Assembly: GCA_016192035.1 (NCBI GenBank)
Contig: JACPUW010000036.1
Coordinates: 1 to 50,007, forward strand
DNA: 50,007 bases
From: Bacteroidota bacterium
GTDB lineage: Bacteria > Bacteroidota > Bacteroidia > CAILMK01 > JACPUW01
Direction of reading: 5' to 3'
Made by a program: the position numbers and the translations under genes. A model generated the notes under the pieces. The model was given only the letters and a program-made list of their open reading frames with translations, was not told the origin of the DNA and made no database searches. Positions 33,121-42,678 of the stretch are shown here, one piece after another; within the stretch, counting starts at the first letter, position 1, and every line of letters begins with the position of its first letter.

Positions 33121-34813
33121 ACCTACCACCGCCCTCATTTTAGTAACTATCTCGCTCCTAATAGGGCAAATAGCTAAGGCACAATCCCCATTGTTCCCCA
33201 ACCGTTCGCTGAGCAACTACTACCTACAACGGGCCGAAATACGCTCGGGCGTGCTGAAGAACAAGACATTCTTTGACATACAGCCCATGCAACGCGCTGA
33301 GGGAGCTGACTTTGTACACACCAACACCCAGTGGCTGGTTTATGGGGCCGACTCTTCAAACTATTGGTATGCCATGAACGACAATTCTGGCTGGGCCAAA
33401 AAGAAAATCTTTACATCCAAGAAGCCTATACTCAAAACTTTTTACCGCGACCCGGCCAACCTGTACGCACTGAGCCAAGAGGGTTTTCAGGTGTTTGTAA
33501 ACCCGGTAATACTGTATATGCAAGGATATGAACGCGGCTATGCCCTTGATGAACCGATATTTAAAAATGAACGGGGGATAGAAGTGAGCGGCAACTTGGG
33601 CCGCAAACTGGGCTTTTACACCTATTTTACCGACAACCAGGCCAGGTATCCCACGTATGTACAGGAGTATATAGGGGCGCACCAAACTTTGCCCGGTGAA
33701 GGTTTTTATAAGGGGTTTAAAACCGGTGGCGTGGACCACTACACGGCCAGGGGGCATGTCACTTTTGGAGCGGTGGACGATAAGGTACACATACTCTTTG
33801 GGCACAGCCGCAACTTTATTGGCAATGGCATCCGCTCGCTTATCCTGTCAGACTTTGCCAAAGATTACCTACAGCTTAAGGTAAACACCAAGGTTTGGCG
33901 GTTCAATTATCAAAACCTGTATGCCCAGCTCAATGATTACCAGAAATATCAGTTGATGAACCCACGGCCCCTGGTGCATCCGCGCAAGTACATGGTATCG
34001 CACTACCTAAGCCTAGACTTGCTCAAAAACCTGAATATTGGCTTGTACGAGGTGATCATGTTTCATGATGTGGATGGCAACGGAAGGGGGTTTGAAGCCG
34101 ACTACATCAACCCCATCATTTTTTACCGCGCGGTGGAACACTCGGTGGGCAACAGCCCCGACAACGTGTTGATGGCGGCCACCATCAACTACCTGCCTAC
34201 CAAAGGGGTATCGCTCTATGCCCAGTACCTCATAGATGAATTTAAATTCTATGAATTTTTGGCACGTGACAAGTGGTGGGCCAATAAATACTGCCTGCAA
34301 CTTGGGTTAAAGGGTGTGGACCTCTTTGAAGTAAAAAACCTGGACTATACACTGGAGTACAACATGGTGAGGCCCTATACCTATTCACATAGCAGCACGG
34401 GCAACAACTACATACACTACAACCAGCCACTGGCACACCCCTTGGGTGCCAATTTTAAGGAAATTATCAATCAGGTAAGGTACATACCCTTGAAAAACCT
34501 ATACCTCACTGCCACCTATAGATATAGTACCCAAGGCCTTGACACAGCCAATATCAACTATGGGGGCAATATTTTTAGTCTATATAATGACAATAGGCCC
34601 AGTGAATACGGGGTAAAAGCCGGTCAGGGAATAGAAAGCAATATAAACTGTGTGACCGTGGAAATGAGCTATATGGTTAGACACAACTTTTTCATAGATT
34701 TCATAGGCATGCTGCGCAACTACCAATCAGGCTATAGCCAACTAAACCGCAACGACTTGATTTTCCACGTAGGCGTTCGGTGGAACGGCATTCACAAAAA
34801 CCTGGAATTTTAA
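33113..34813 (+). CDS. RemB/Wzi-like outer-membrane beta-barrel protein
   Basis: The 566-residue protein has a signal peptide ending AKAQ at residue 24. The sequence alternates strands and turns rich in Tyr and Asn, typical of a barrel: GRKLGFYTYFTDNQARYPTY, HILFGHSRNFIGNGIRSLIL, LQLKVNTKVWRFNYQNLYAQ, FEADYINPIIFYRAVEHSVG. The block around FGHSRNFIGNGIRSL resembles gliding protein RemB and the capsule-assembly Wzi group. It may anchor or export surface polysaccharide or adhesins. It overlaps DUF5916 by 8 bp. Confidence 0.75.
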   Translation: MYKPTTALILVTISLLIGQIAKAQSPLFPNRSLSNYYLQRAEIRSGVLKNKTFFDIQPMQRAEGADFVHTNTQWLVYGADSSNYWYAMNDNSGWAKKKIFTSKKPILKTFYRDPANLYALSQEGFQVFVNPVILYMQGYERGYALDEPIFKNERGIEVSGNLGRKLGFYTYFTDNQARYPTYVQEYIGAHQTLPGEGFYKGFKTGGVDHYTARGHVTFGAVDDKVHILFGHSRNFIGNGIRSLILSDFAKDYLQLKVNTKVWRFNYQNLYAQLNDYQKYQLMNPRPLVHPRKYMVSHYLSLDLLKNLNIGLYEVIMFHDVDGNGRGFEADYINPIIFYRAVEHSVGNSPDNVLMAATINYLPTKGVSLYAQYLIDEFKFYEFLARDKWWANKYCLQLGLKGVDLFEVKNLDYTLEYNMVRPYTYSHSSTGNNYIHYNQPLAHPLGANFKEIINQVRYIPLKNLYLTATYRYSTQGLDTANINYGGNIFSLYNDNRPSEYGVKAGQGIESNINCVTVEMSYMVRHNFFIDFIGMLRNYQSGYSQLNRNDLIFHVGVRWNGIHKNLEF

Positions 34814-34819
34814 TTGGGC

Positions 34820-35881
34820 ATGGAAGCCAATCCCATACTGGTAGAACGGTGGAGGAGCGGGCAGGTAGAAAGTGTTACCCGAGGGGCTATTTGTGTGGTT
34901 TCCAGTGAAGGCAACTGTGTGTTTTTCATGGGAAACATCAACCAAACGATTTTTACCCGGTCGGCCTTAAAACCCTTTCAGTCACTGCCCCTACTGGCGC
35001 TGGGCGCCGCCGACCATTATGGGTTTACAGGCCCGGAAACCGCCATCACCTTTGGCTCCCACAACGCCGACCAAGCGCATCAAGCAGCCGTACTTTCCAT
35101 ACTGAAAAAACTGGGCTTGGGCGCCGATGCCCTGCAATGCGGGCCACAACTACCAGGCGACCGCGCCACACGCAAGCTACTGGAGACCAACAAGGAGAAA
35201 CCTTCGGCCCTGCACAATAACTGTTCGGGCAAACATGCGGGTTTCCTGGCCCTGGCTGCCTTCTTGCAGGCGCCACTGCACCACTACCTGGCGCATGACC
35301 ATGAGGTGCAGCGCAGGGTAAAGACTTTTTGTGCAGCAGTCCTGGAACTTCCAGAAAGCGATCTGCTGATTGGTGAAGATGGTTGCTCTGCACCAAACTA
35401 TGCCTGCAGCCTGTATCACCTGGCTTTGGGATATAAAAACCTGGCCACGGGTTTGCCTTACAGCCCATCCATGCACCAAGCCATGAACCGCTTGGTGGAA
35501 TGCTGGAGGAAACACCCGCACTATGTGGCCGGTACAGGACGCTACTGCACGGAGGTTTGTGAAGGCAGCAATGGGGAAGTACTGGGAAAAACAGGGGCAG
35601 ATGGCGTGTACTGTATGGCAATACCCCGACTGGGACTGGGAATAGCCATAAAAGTGGACGATGGCGCCATGGGCCCCCAGTACCTAGTGGCACAGGCCCT
35701 GGTGGATGAGTTGGGATTGGCCCCTTTGGCGGTGCTTGAGCAGTACCGTGTGCGCCCCATTTTGAATTGGAATAAGCACCAAACAGGGGTGGAACAAGTA
35801 AGCGATAGTGCCAGGAGGGCAATAAGGCAATTGCCGAACAAACTTGGCCCAGTGACTAGCGCAAGCCCAGTGACTGCCTAA
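34820..35881 (+). CDS. L-asparaginase II family protein (asparaginase of the AnsA-unrelated type)
   Basis: The ATG at 34820 (MEANPILVERWRSG) gives 353 residues; a TTG two codons earlier is an alternative. The family pattern is clear: VERWRSGQVESVTRGAICVV, FTRSALKPFQSLPLL, ITFGSHNADQAHQ, LHNNCSGKHAGFLALA, GEDGCSAPNYACSLYHLALG and GKTGADGVYCMAIP. This family (PF06089) hydrolyses asparagine to aspartate and ammonia and is unrelated to the classical asparaginases. It lies directly after the RemB-like gene and probably belongs to the same operon. Its 3' end overlaps the convergent YjbR gene by 26 bp. Confidence 0.9.
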   Translation: MEANPILVERWRSGQVESVTRGAICVVSSEGNCVFFMGNINQTIFTRSALKPFQSLPLLALGAADHYGFTGPETAITFGSHNADQAHQAAVLSILKKLGLGADALQCGPQLPGDRATRKLLETNKEKPSALHNNCSGKHAGFLALAAFLQAPLHHYLAHDHEVQRRVKTFCAAVLELPESDLLIGEDGCSAPNYACSLYHLALGYKNLATGLPYSPSMHQAMNRLVECWRKHPHYVAGTGRYCTEVCEGSNGEVLGKTGADGVYCMAIPRLGLGIAIKVDDGAMGPQYLVAQALVDELGLAPLAVLEQYRVRPILNWNKHQTGVEQVSDSARRAIRQLPNKLGPVTSASPVTA

Positions 35882-36212
35882 TGGATTTTGGCACCCCGGC
35901 CAGTACTTGTCCGTAGGAATGATCGATCAGTTCAATAATCTCTTTATCTGTCAGATGACCACCAAGCACCACCGTATTCCAGTGTCTTTTATTCATGTGG
36001 TAGCCGGGCAACACATCCTGTGGGTAGGCAGCCCTTAGTTCCTGTGCCTTTTGGGGACTGCACTTAAGATTGGCCGTGTCAGGTGCACTTACCGATAGGA
36101 GTGCGAACATTTTGCCGCCCACTTTAAACACCAGGGTGTCTTCATCAAAAGGTAGGCACTCTTCCACGGCGGGCTTAGACAGGCAGTAGATGCGAAACCA
36201 ATCGAAGGTCAT
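35856..36212 (-). CDS. MmcQ/YjbR family protein
   Basis: The 118-residue protein fits the whole family: WFRIYCLSKPAVEECLPFDE, TLVFKVGGKMFALLSVS, NLKCSPQKAQELRAAYPQDV, PGYHMNKRHWNTVVLGG, and a C-terminal helix with LIDHSYGQVLAGVPKSIR. YjbR proteins have a double-stranded DNA-binding-like fold (CyaY-like) but no established role. It overlaps the convergent asparaginase gene by 26 bp and lies 2 bp downstream of the TonB-receptor gene, so it is probably the last gene of the AsmA-receptor transcript. Confidence 0.9.
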   Translation of the reverse strand: MTFDWFRIYCLSKPAVEECLPFDEDTLVFKVGGKMFALLSVSAPDTANLKCSPQKAQELRAAYPQDVLPGYHMNKRHWNTVVLGGHLTDKEIIELIDHSYGQVLAGVPKSIRQSLGLR

Positions 36213-36214
36213 GT

Positions 36215-38518
36215 TTAAAAATAAAGGCCCACGCCCAAGCTGGGCAATATGGGCAATTGGTTTACCCGTGCATAAGACACACGGTCAAAATAAAAGACAT
36301 TTCGGCGGTTGTAGGCATTTGCCACACTAAGGTTGAGTTCCAGCTTCTTATTGCCCTTTAGTTTCTTCCACCACTTGGCAGCCAGGTCAAGCCTTTGGTA
36401 GTCAGATAGCCGCCCGCCATTGATATCGGCGTAGTAAATGCCCAAGTCGCCATTTTCTTGAAGGTAATCGGTGCCAACCCCACCGCCAAAATCCAGGAAC
36501 TCGTAGAAACCCTGGGTTTGGGTAAATGGAAAACCCGACCCAAAATTCCACCGTACGCTAAATTCCAGGTTGCGCTTGCTGCCCGCTACGTAGCTCAACA
36601 ACAAGTTGAGGTTGTGCCGTCGGTCCCAGTGGGGTGAGTAGGTCATTTTCTCGTCTTGACGCACTACCCAGGTTAGGGAATAGGCCAACCATGCATACCA
36701 CCTATCTTTCTCATATTCATACGTTATATCTCCACCGTAGGCATATCCACGCTCCACTATATAGTCTGATTTAAAGTACTCCTCTTTGTTGCTGTAGGCA
36801 GGGGTATTGTCAAAAATCTTGTTGCGGTTTATGTTGGTGAGCTGGGTAAAATCCTTGAAGAAGCCCTCCACGTTCATACTGGCATGGTCCCCGGCGTCGG
36901 CCTCAAATCCACCTATCACATGTATGGCCTTCTGTAGTTTAGAAGTAACCTCTTGGCCCCTAAAAGTGGAAGGAATGCCCTCAGGTCCTGATAAAAAACC
37001 ATAGAACAGGTTTACTACGTCGCGGTCACTTTGAGCGTTTACCAAATTCTGTGTATAGAACCCTGTGGCAAACTTTAGCCGCCAATGCTCACTAACGAGC
37101 CATTTGCCTTTGAGCCTGGGCTCTGGCGACATTTCAGATAGGGATGCAAAATAGTGGAGACGAAAGCCTGGCTCCAGTATTAACCTGTCTGACTTATATT
37201 TATAGTGAATATAGCCTGCCAGTTCTGTGGTATAGCTTCTTTGATACACGGTACGGTTAGCCGCATTGGTAAAGGTAAAATCCGTGTTGAAACCCACGAA
37301 CTGCATACCGTACTTAAAAAGGTTAGGGCCATTGAAATACGAAAAATTGATGCCCCCTTCAAATCCGCTAATACTGCTGGAGCGGGGCAATGCCGTGGCT
37401 TCGGTTTGCACCATTTGATAATCTGACCAATTGAAATTGGCATCGATGACAGTAGAAACAGAAGAAGGCAAGAAGAGCAATTTAACACCGGCACCGTTGG
37501 CTTTCCAGTCATAATTGGTGGCATTTTCAAAATGCACCTTGTCGTTAAATGAAAAACCAAAGAAATCAAGCCGGCTGCCGTTGTTGGCCTGTACCCCCCA
37601 CTTGGCGTATAGGTCATTAAACACGTATGGGAGGCCGTTAGAATCGGCATAGCTATATAGTACTGGTGCCGTATGCTTTAGGTATGAAGACCTGCCTGAA
37701 AGCAGGAAGGAGCTAGATGACTTGCCATCTTCCCATTTTGATGTGGGCCCTTCTACCAAGATTTTGGCGGTGAAGGGGCCCGCTTCTACGTGGCCTGCGG
37801 TGCGCCGCTTATTGCCGTCGCGGGTCTTTATGTCCATCACTGCCGAAATGCGCCCCCCGTATTCGGCAGGATAGCCACCGGTATATACGTCCACACTGCG
37901 GATAATGTCCACGTCGAAAACCGAGAACAATCCAATGGAGTGAAAGGGGTTGTAAATGGTCATGCCATCCAGGATCACCTTGTTTTGAATGGGGCTCCCC
38001 CCGCGCACGTAGAGTTGTCCACCCTGGTCGCCTGAAAACACCACACCGGGCAGTATTTGAATGTATTGAGCAAAATCGGCACTACCGCCTATGGTGGGCA
38101 GCCTTTTTATTTTGTCGGGGGTAATTTTCACCACACTCACTTGGCTTTCAGTTTTCTTGGCCGTTCTCTCTTCACTTATTTCCACCTCATTGAGCGCGTA
38201 ATTGGCCGGCACCATATGAACGTTCTTGGTTATGATGTCGCCTCCCTTCAATACCATGTTTACCCTAACGGTATCAAACCCAATATTGGTAAAACGGAGA
38301 ACATAACTACCAGGTGGAATGCGGTTTACGGTGTAGTATCCATTGAAATCGGTATTGGAGCCCTGATGGGTGCCCTCTAAGAATACACTGGTAAAAGCCA
38401 AGGGTTCACCCGTTTCGTCATTATATACAAATCCCCTTACTTCGGCCAGTTGGCCAAGAGAGAGAAAAGGTACACACAAAAAGATAGGAAGGGAAATAAA
38501 TCTCAGGAAATAGGTCAT
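36215..38518 (-). CDS. TonB-dependent receptor with carboxypeptidase-regulatory-like domain
   Basis: The 767-residue protein has a signal peptide (MTYFLRFISLPIFLCVPFLS, then LGQ). Residues ~25-115 form a carboxypeptidase-regulatory-like domain (VRGFVYNDETGEPLAFTSVF). The plug follows with IQILPGVVFSGDQGGQLYVR, GGSPIQNKVILDGMTIYNP, RSVDVYTGGYPAEYGGRISA, and the barrel ends with VGLYF, a typical terminal aromatic residue. The plug lacks the metal-type signature of the receptor at 17219-19582; it belongs to a common group of Bacteroidota receptors with unknown ligand. It lies 10 bp after the AsmA-like gene. Confidence 0.88.
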   Translation of the reverse strand: MTYFLRFISLPIFLCVPFLSLGQLAEVRGFVYNDETGEPLAFTSVFLEGTHQGSNTDFNGYYTVNRIPPGSYVLRFTNIGFDTVRVNMVLKGGDIITKNVHMVPANYALNEVEISEERTAKKTESQVSVVKITPDKIKRLPTIGGSADFAQYIQILPGVVFSGDQGGQLYVRGGSPIQNKVILDGMTIYNPFHSIGLFSVFDVDIIRSVDVYTGGYPAEYGGRISAVMDIKTRDGNKRRTAGHVEAGPFTAKILVEGPTSKWEDGKSSSSFLLSGRSSYLKHTAPVLYSYADSNGLPYVFNDLYAKWGVQANNGSRLDFFGFSFNDKVHFENATNYDWKANGAGVKLLFLPSSVSTVIDANFNWSDYQMVQTEATALPRSSSISGFEGGINFSYFNGPNLFKYGMQFVGFNTDFTFTNAANRTVYQRSYTTELAGYIHYKYKSDRLILEPGFRLHYFASLSEMSPEPRLKGKWLVSEHWRLKFATGFYTQNLVNAQSDRDVVNLFYGFLSGPEGIPSTFRGQEVTSKLQKAIHVIGGFEADAGDHASMNVEGFFKDFTQLTNINRNKIFDNTPAYSNKEEYFKSDYIVERGYAYGGDITYEYEKDRWYAWLAYSLTWVVRQDEKMTYSPHWDRRHNLNLLLSYVAGSKRNLEFSVRWNFGSGFPFTQTQGFYEFLDFGGGVGTDYLQENGDLGIYYADINGGRLSDYQRLDLAAKWWKKLKGNKKLELNLSVANAYNRRNVFYFDRVSYARVNQLPILPSLGVGLYF

Positions 38519-38528
38519 TCAGTGGGTA

Positions 38529-41390
38529 TTAGTCTTTGAGCAATGCTTCGGCCTTTTTATCCAGCTCATCGGCCTTCATTAATAATTTATCGGCTTCTTG
38601 TTCAGGCTTTTTAGCCAAATCGAAGGTTTTATTGGCCTCTGCCATTTTCTCGTCGGCCTTGCTAAAGAGTGCATTCACGGGAATCATGGCCTTGTCGCGG
38701 GCCAATTTTGGAAGGCTGGCCATTTCCTTCTCTATCTTGGCTTTCTGGGCTTGGGCCTCTGCCCTAAGTTTCGCGCTTTCGGCTTTGAGCTCCTCCCCTT
38801 TTTTTGATAGCCCAGCTGCTTCGGTTTTGAGCTTGGCGGCTTTTGCCCTAAGTTCCTTGGATTGAGCCCTCAGGAGTTCGGCTTCCTTTTTTAGTGCGTC
38901 TTTGCCCTTGGCTATGGCCTGTTCCTTTCCTTCTTCTATCAGTTCCTTGGCCGTTTCCTTTACCTGTGTTTTCAGGTCGGCACCTTCCGCTCCCCGCAGC
39001 ACCGGTTTCATGGTTGGTTTGTCCATGGGGCCGGTTATCATAAAGCGCAGCGGCAGTTTTTCAGGCAATTTGGGGTTTACCATCCCCTTGGTTAGCTCGC
39101 TTACCAGGGTCTCAGCCTTGTCGCCCAGTCCCTTGGCCGGCACTTCAGTGTCCAGCGCATAGTCTATGGTTTGGTTTAGGCTGCTTTTGCCTCCAAATGT
39201 GAATGACTGCCCCTTGATGTCAAAATCAAAGGGGTCTAAGAATATATTACCGTCTTTTATTACAAAACTTGGTTTTATCTTGGTGATGACCAAGCGCTTC
39301 ATAGATTCATCCCATCCCAAATACTGTACGGCCTGTTCCCAAAGGCTATTGCCTTCCAGTTCCATGCGCGCTATGTCAAGTTTTGCCTTGCCGTTAACCG
39401 ATTCCAAAACGGGCATCATGTCGGTACCTAAGTTGTTTCGCAGCGCAATCCTGCCACTTATATTGCCTTTGATTTGTTGGGCTATGGGCATGAGTTCCCT
39501 CACTGTCATAAATGTTTCATACACACCAGGAATGGATAATGAATTCATGTCGAATGTCAAATCGGTACTGGGCTTATTGGGTGCCTGGGTGCTGTAGCTC
39601 CCAGCTATGGTCATAGAGCCGCCGAGCATATCAACCCCCAAGTCTTTAAAGGTGATGGTTTGGTTTTGTACCATCAGTAGGCCCCGCATATTGTCCATGT
39701 CATAGGTATCATACTTTACCTTTTTGATGAGCGTGTTGAGCGCAAAATCAATATTGGCAGGTACCTCCACTACCGACAACTCATCATCGCCGCCTTCGGT
39801 TTCACCAGCGTCAGTTCCAGGGGCTTCCTCATCGGCCAACCACGGGTTTAGGTCCAGGTAATTGCCCTTTACATCCAGTTGGCCTTTCACCGTTTGGCCG
39901 TGAAACAGGTAGGGCAGATAGTTCTGGAGGTAACCGGTCATGGATATGTCGCTGCTTCCCAGCAAAATATCTAGGGTTTGCAGGGATGCTTTTTCAGGAG
40001 TAAACACAAAGTCCATGACAGGTATTTGTACAAGTTCTGGCAGGTCGGCATCCTGGTAAGCAAAATCCTTGAGTGTCAATCCACCTGATGCATTGAAGGC
40101 ATCATAACGTTCGCCTTCCACATCACTCATCTTACCTGATGCGCTAAAATTGGTGGTAAGCATTCCTTTGAAGGTACTTACCCCGTCCAGGGGCAGCAAT
40201 CCCGCTATGCGCTCCAGCATGATGGAGCCTTCAAGGGCCATGTCCACAAAAGGGTCGCTGTCGGGATTTTTCATAAGCAGGCGTAGGTCAAAGGGTTCCT
40301 TGTCCAGTTCCACATGGCATTTTAGCAAGTCAACCACAGTAAGGTCAAAAATGCCACCTGGGTTGGTAACAGCCAATTCTACTTGTGTGTTTCTCAGCTC
40401 GGTAGGCAAATCGGGGTATTTAAAAGCCCCATTCTCCACCAATAGGTTGAGCCCAAAGGCTGGGTACAGGGTCTCGGTCATGGTGCCTTTGAGAAAACCG
40501 TCAAGCCCTACGTTCCCACTGGCTTGGAGGCCAGCAAAATCATTGGCATATAGGCTGGGAACCAGTGAAAGGAGGGTTCTAAAGTCGGTTTTGGTGATGC
40601 CAAAAGAGAGGTCAAAATCCATGTCCTCTGCCACAAACTGCATAGAGCCATCAAAAGAAAGGCCCAGGTCATTGATTAGCAACTCGTTTTCCTTAAACAC
40701 ATACTTCTCCTCGTTGAGGTACAGCACCAATCCGGCGGTATATGACATGGCCGCCTGGGTAAGGTAGGGCACACCTTCATAATCCAGGGATAGTCCCTTG
40801 GCATTCATTTGGGTTTCTATGGCCATTTCCACCTCGTTAAAGTCGCCTGACATAAGGAAGTTAAACCCCCTAAGTTGGGCAAAGGTGGCCAGTGAACTGT
40901 CCAGGTATTGCATATGCGCATTGGTGATGGACAGGGATGAAAGTTTGAAGGAATACGGTGCCGATTCTTCACTTTCAGCTTCTTGTTCGGTAGAATCGCT
41001 GGGAAGGGTTATGTCATAGCTGGCCCTGCCATCCTTCATCACCTGCACCAGTATGCGGGGCGAAACAAGGTCCACCGACTTCACTTCCATATGGCCTGAT
41101 ATGATGCGCATGATGTCCACCTCCACCTTTATTTCCTCGGCAAAAAACAAGGTATCTCCTTCAAAAGGTGCCTTGTTTACAATGGATAATGACTTGATGC
41201 CCACATATAGGTTAGGAAATGTAGAAATAAGGCCTAGGTTAATGTCCTCATCAAAATTGATGGTGGCATAAAGGGTTTCGTTCTTGATGTAGGCTACTAT
41301 ATCGTCCTTGAAAAAATATGGAAGGACTACAATGGTTGAAACCAATAACAGGAACAAAGCCAATAATATAAGGAGAATGCGCTTCATCAA
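38529..41390 (-). CDS. AsmA family protein with long coiled-coil tail
   Basis: The 953-residue protein starts with a membrane anchor (about residues 4-26) and an AsmA N-terminal pattern (VAYIKNETLYATINFDEDIN, LGLISTFPNLYVGIKSLSI). The body is a long series of amphipathic strands, and the C-terminal AsmA region has ALDTEVPAKGLGDKAETLVS and LPLRFMITGPMDKPTMKP. AsmA proteins are bridge-like structures thought to move phospholipids to the outer membrane. The last ~150 residues are unusual: a K/A/E-rich coiled coil (KELRAKAAKLKTEAAGL, KKGEELKAESAKLRAEAQAQ). The gene lies 10 bp upstream of the TonB-receptor gene. Confidence 0.88.
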   Translation of the reverse strand: MMKRILLILLALFLLLVSTIVVLPYFFKDDIVAYIKNETLYATINFDEDINLGLISTFPNLYVGIKSLSIVNKAPFEGDTLFFAEEIKVEVDIMRIISGHMEVKSVDLVSPRILVQVMKDGRASYDITLPSDSTEQEAESEESAPYSFKLSSLSITNAHMQYLDSSLATFAQLRGFNFLMSGDFNEVEMAIETQMNAKGLSLDYEGVPYLTQAAMSYTAGLVLYLNEEKYVFKENELLINDLGLSFDGSMQFVAEDMDFDLSFGITKTDFRTLLSLVPSLYANDFAGLQASGNVGLDGFLKGTMTETLYPAFGLNLLVENGAFKYPDLPTELRNTQVELAVTNPGGIFDLTVVDLLKCHVELDKEPFDLRLLMKNPDSDPFVDMALEGSIMLERIAGLLPLDGVSTFKGMLTTNFSASGKMSDVEGERYDAFNASGGLTLKDFAYQDADLPELVQIPVMDFVFTPEKASLQTLDILLGSSDISMTGYLQNYLPYLFHGQTVKGQLDVKGNYLDLNPWLADEEAPGTDAGETEGGDDELSVVEVPANIDFALNTLIKKVKYDTYDMDNMRGLLMVQNQTITFKDLGVDMLGGSMTIAGSYSTQAPNKPSTDLTFDMNSLSIPGVYETFMTVRELMPIAQQIKGNISGRIALRNNLGTDMMPVLESVNGKAKLDIARMELEGNSLWEQAVQYLGWDESMKRLVITKIKPSFVIKDGNIFLDPFDFDIKGQSFTFGGKSSLNQTIDYALDTEVPAKGLGDKAETLVSELTKGMVNPKLPEKLPLRFMITGPMDKPTMKPVLRGAEGADLKTQVKETAKELIEEGKEQAIAKGKDALKKEAELLRAQSKELRAKAAKLKTEAAGLSKKGEELKAESAKLRAEAQAQKAKIEKEMASLPKLARDKAMIPVNALFSKADEKMAEANKTFDLAKKPEQEADKLLMKADELDKKAEALLKD

Positions 41391-41432
41391 GTATGCATAT
41401 TTAGTAGTGAAACTGGAAAATTAAGGGGCGGG

Positions 41433-41440
41433 CAAAATTA
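41433..41440 (-). promoter_or_regulatory. -7 promoter element TAATTTTG of the AsmA-like gene
   Basis: Exact TAnnTTTG match, 42 nt before the ATG at 41390, in the 187-bp gap to the divergent gene at 41578. Confidence 0.45.
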
Positions 41441-41577
41441 GGAGAAAGCCGGGGCCTTTTGCCGCCCACAACCAATTGTACACTTTAATTTTCATTAACG
41501 CAAGAAGGCCCCTTTTGCCCACGCTGCCAACGAAAGGCCCCCGACTTTCGTACCATCATTTCATAAAACCTTGCCCC

Positions 41578-42060
41578 ATGAAGTTGCTGTCTTACTCCCT
41601 GTTTCTTGCCGCCTTGTTGTCATTTGCCCCTGCGGGCGATGACTGGTTTTCCATTCTTGGCCTCACCTTTAATGATACCGAAGCCACAGCCGCACTTTCA
41701 AAATTTGGGGAATACGACAAGTTCCGGTTTCGCGATGACTATGAAACACAGTTGAATTATTTCACCCACGGTTTTGCCCTTACCATGAATGATGCGGGCG
41801 AGTTTCAGAAGTTTTATTTTTTTAACGATGGATATGAATTAAACAATAAAACCTTTAGGAAATACACCGACGAACTGCCACTGGGACTGAACTTTGGCCA
41901 GAAGCCGGCCCAAGTGAAGGCCCTACTGGGGGCACCAACCCTGGAAGAAGGCAGTGCCTATAAACGGCTATACTACGAGACTACCTTTAGCTATGAAATA
42001 GTTTTTAACAATAACGAGATGCAATATCTGCGCATAGGTTTGTTGCCCCATAAGGAATAA
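41578..42060 (+). CDS. Exported hypothetical protein (160 aa)
   Basis: The ATG at 41578 begins a signal peptide (MKLLSYSLFLAALLSFAPAG). The frame is open from 41476, but the extension is not protein-like. The mature part reads DDWFSILGLTFNDTEATAAL, KFRFRDDYETQLNYFTHGFA and ELPLGLNFGQKPAQVKALLG, then APTLEEGSAYKRLYYE. The repeated 'F-x-D-x-x' and the 'LLGxPTxxEGS' segment suggest a two-lobed SmpA/BamE-like or 'DUF' domain that follows small conserved residues, but I cannot name it. The gene is divergent from the AsmA-like gene and convergent with the DUF456 gene. Confidence 0.7.
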   Translation: MKLLSYSLFLAALLSFAPAGDDWFSILGLTFNDTEATAALSKFGEYDKFRFRDDYETQLNYFTHGFALTMNDAGEFQKFYFFNDGYELNNKTFRKYTDELPLGLNFGQKPAQVKALLGAPTLEEGSAYKRLYYETTFSYEIVFNNNEMQYLRIGLLPHKE

Positions 42061-42079
42061 GGACATGGGGTGACGTGGG

Positions 42080-42598
42080 CTACGAAAAAATACCCAGTTT
42101 GACCACGCAGGATACCAAGGCTGCAAAACCATAAGCGAGTTTGGCCATGGTGCCGGCCAAGAAACCCACAAATGAGCCGAAACCCGCCCGCAGGGCTGCC
42201 CTGCTATCCATACCTGCCAGAAGCTCGGCCACCACTGCGCCAATAAATGGTCCTAACACAATGCCGCTAAGCCCAAAAACAGGGAGTGCCACACCAAGGA
42301 AAGGCAAGACAATAGCCGCCAGAAAGAGGCCGATATTGGCCCCACGCACCCCCCATTTGGTACCGCCAAACTTTTTTGTGCCCCAGGCTGGCACCAAGAA
42401 ATCGAGTACGGTAACCAATGCGGCCAGGACCCCAAAAGCCAGCAAGCCCATGAGGGAGTAATGGTGCTGAGGGGAGGAAAAGTGCATGAACAGGATGCCC
42501 ACAAAGGCTATGGGCGGACCGGGTATCACCGGCAATACACTGCCACCTATGCCGACTATTATAGCCAAGAATGCCAATATGATGAGTGCTATTTCCAT
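42080..42598 (-). CDS. DUF456 family membrane protein
   Basis: The 172-residue protein has four to five hydrophobic segments and matches DUF456 along its length: GIGGSVLPVIPGPPIAFVGI near the N-terminus (residues 17-36), FLVPAWGTKKFGGTKWGVRG (67-86), and GLSGIVLGPFIGAVVAELLA with a Gly-rich C-terminal helix pair (FGSFVGFLAGTMAKLAYGF). The function is unknown; the proline/glycine-rich first loop is the family hallmark. Confidence 0.88.
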   Translation of the reverse strand: MEIALIILAFLAIIVGIGGSVLPVIPGPPIAFVGILFMHFSSPQHHYSLMGLLAFGVLAALVTVLDFLVPAWGTKKFGGTKWGVRGANIGLFLAAIVLPFLGVALPVFGLSGIVLGPFIGAVVAELLAGMDSRAALRAGFGSFVGFLAGTMAKLAYGFAALVSCVVKLGIFS

Positions 42599-42678
42599 TC
42601 GGCCTCAAAAATACTAGGCCCATGCCCCTTATGCACATGGGCCTGTGCATGCCTTCTGTGACCTTGTGCCGAAATGTG

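Noticed and set aside
41531-41550. Short inverted repeat CGAAAG/CTTTCG before the gene at 41578
   Set aside because: A 6-bp stem with an 8-nt loop is expected by chance in a window of this size and has no T-run.
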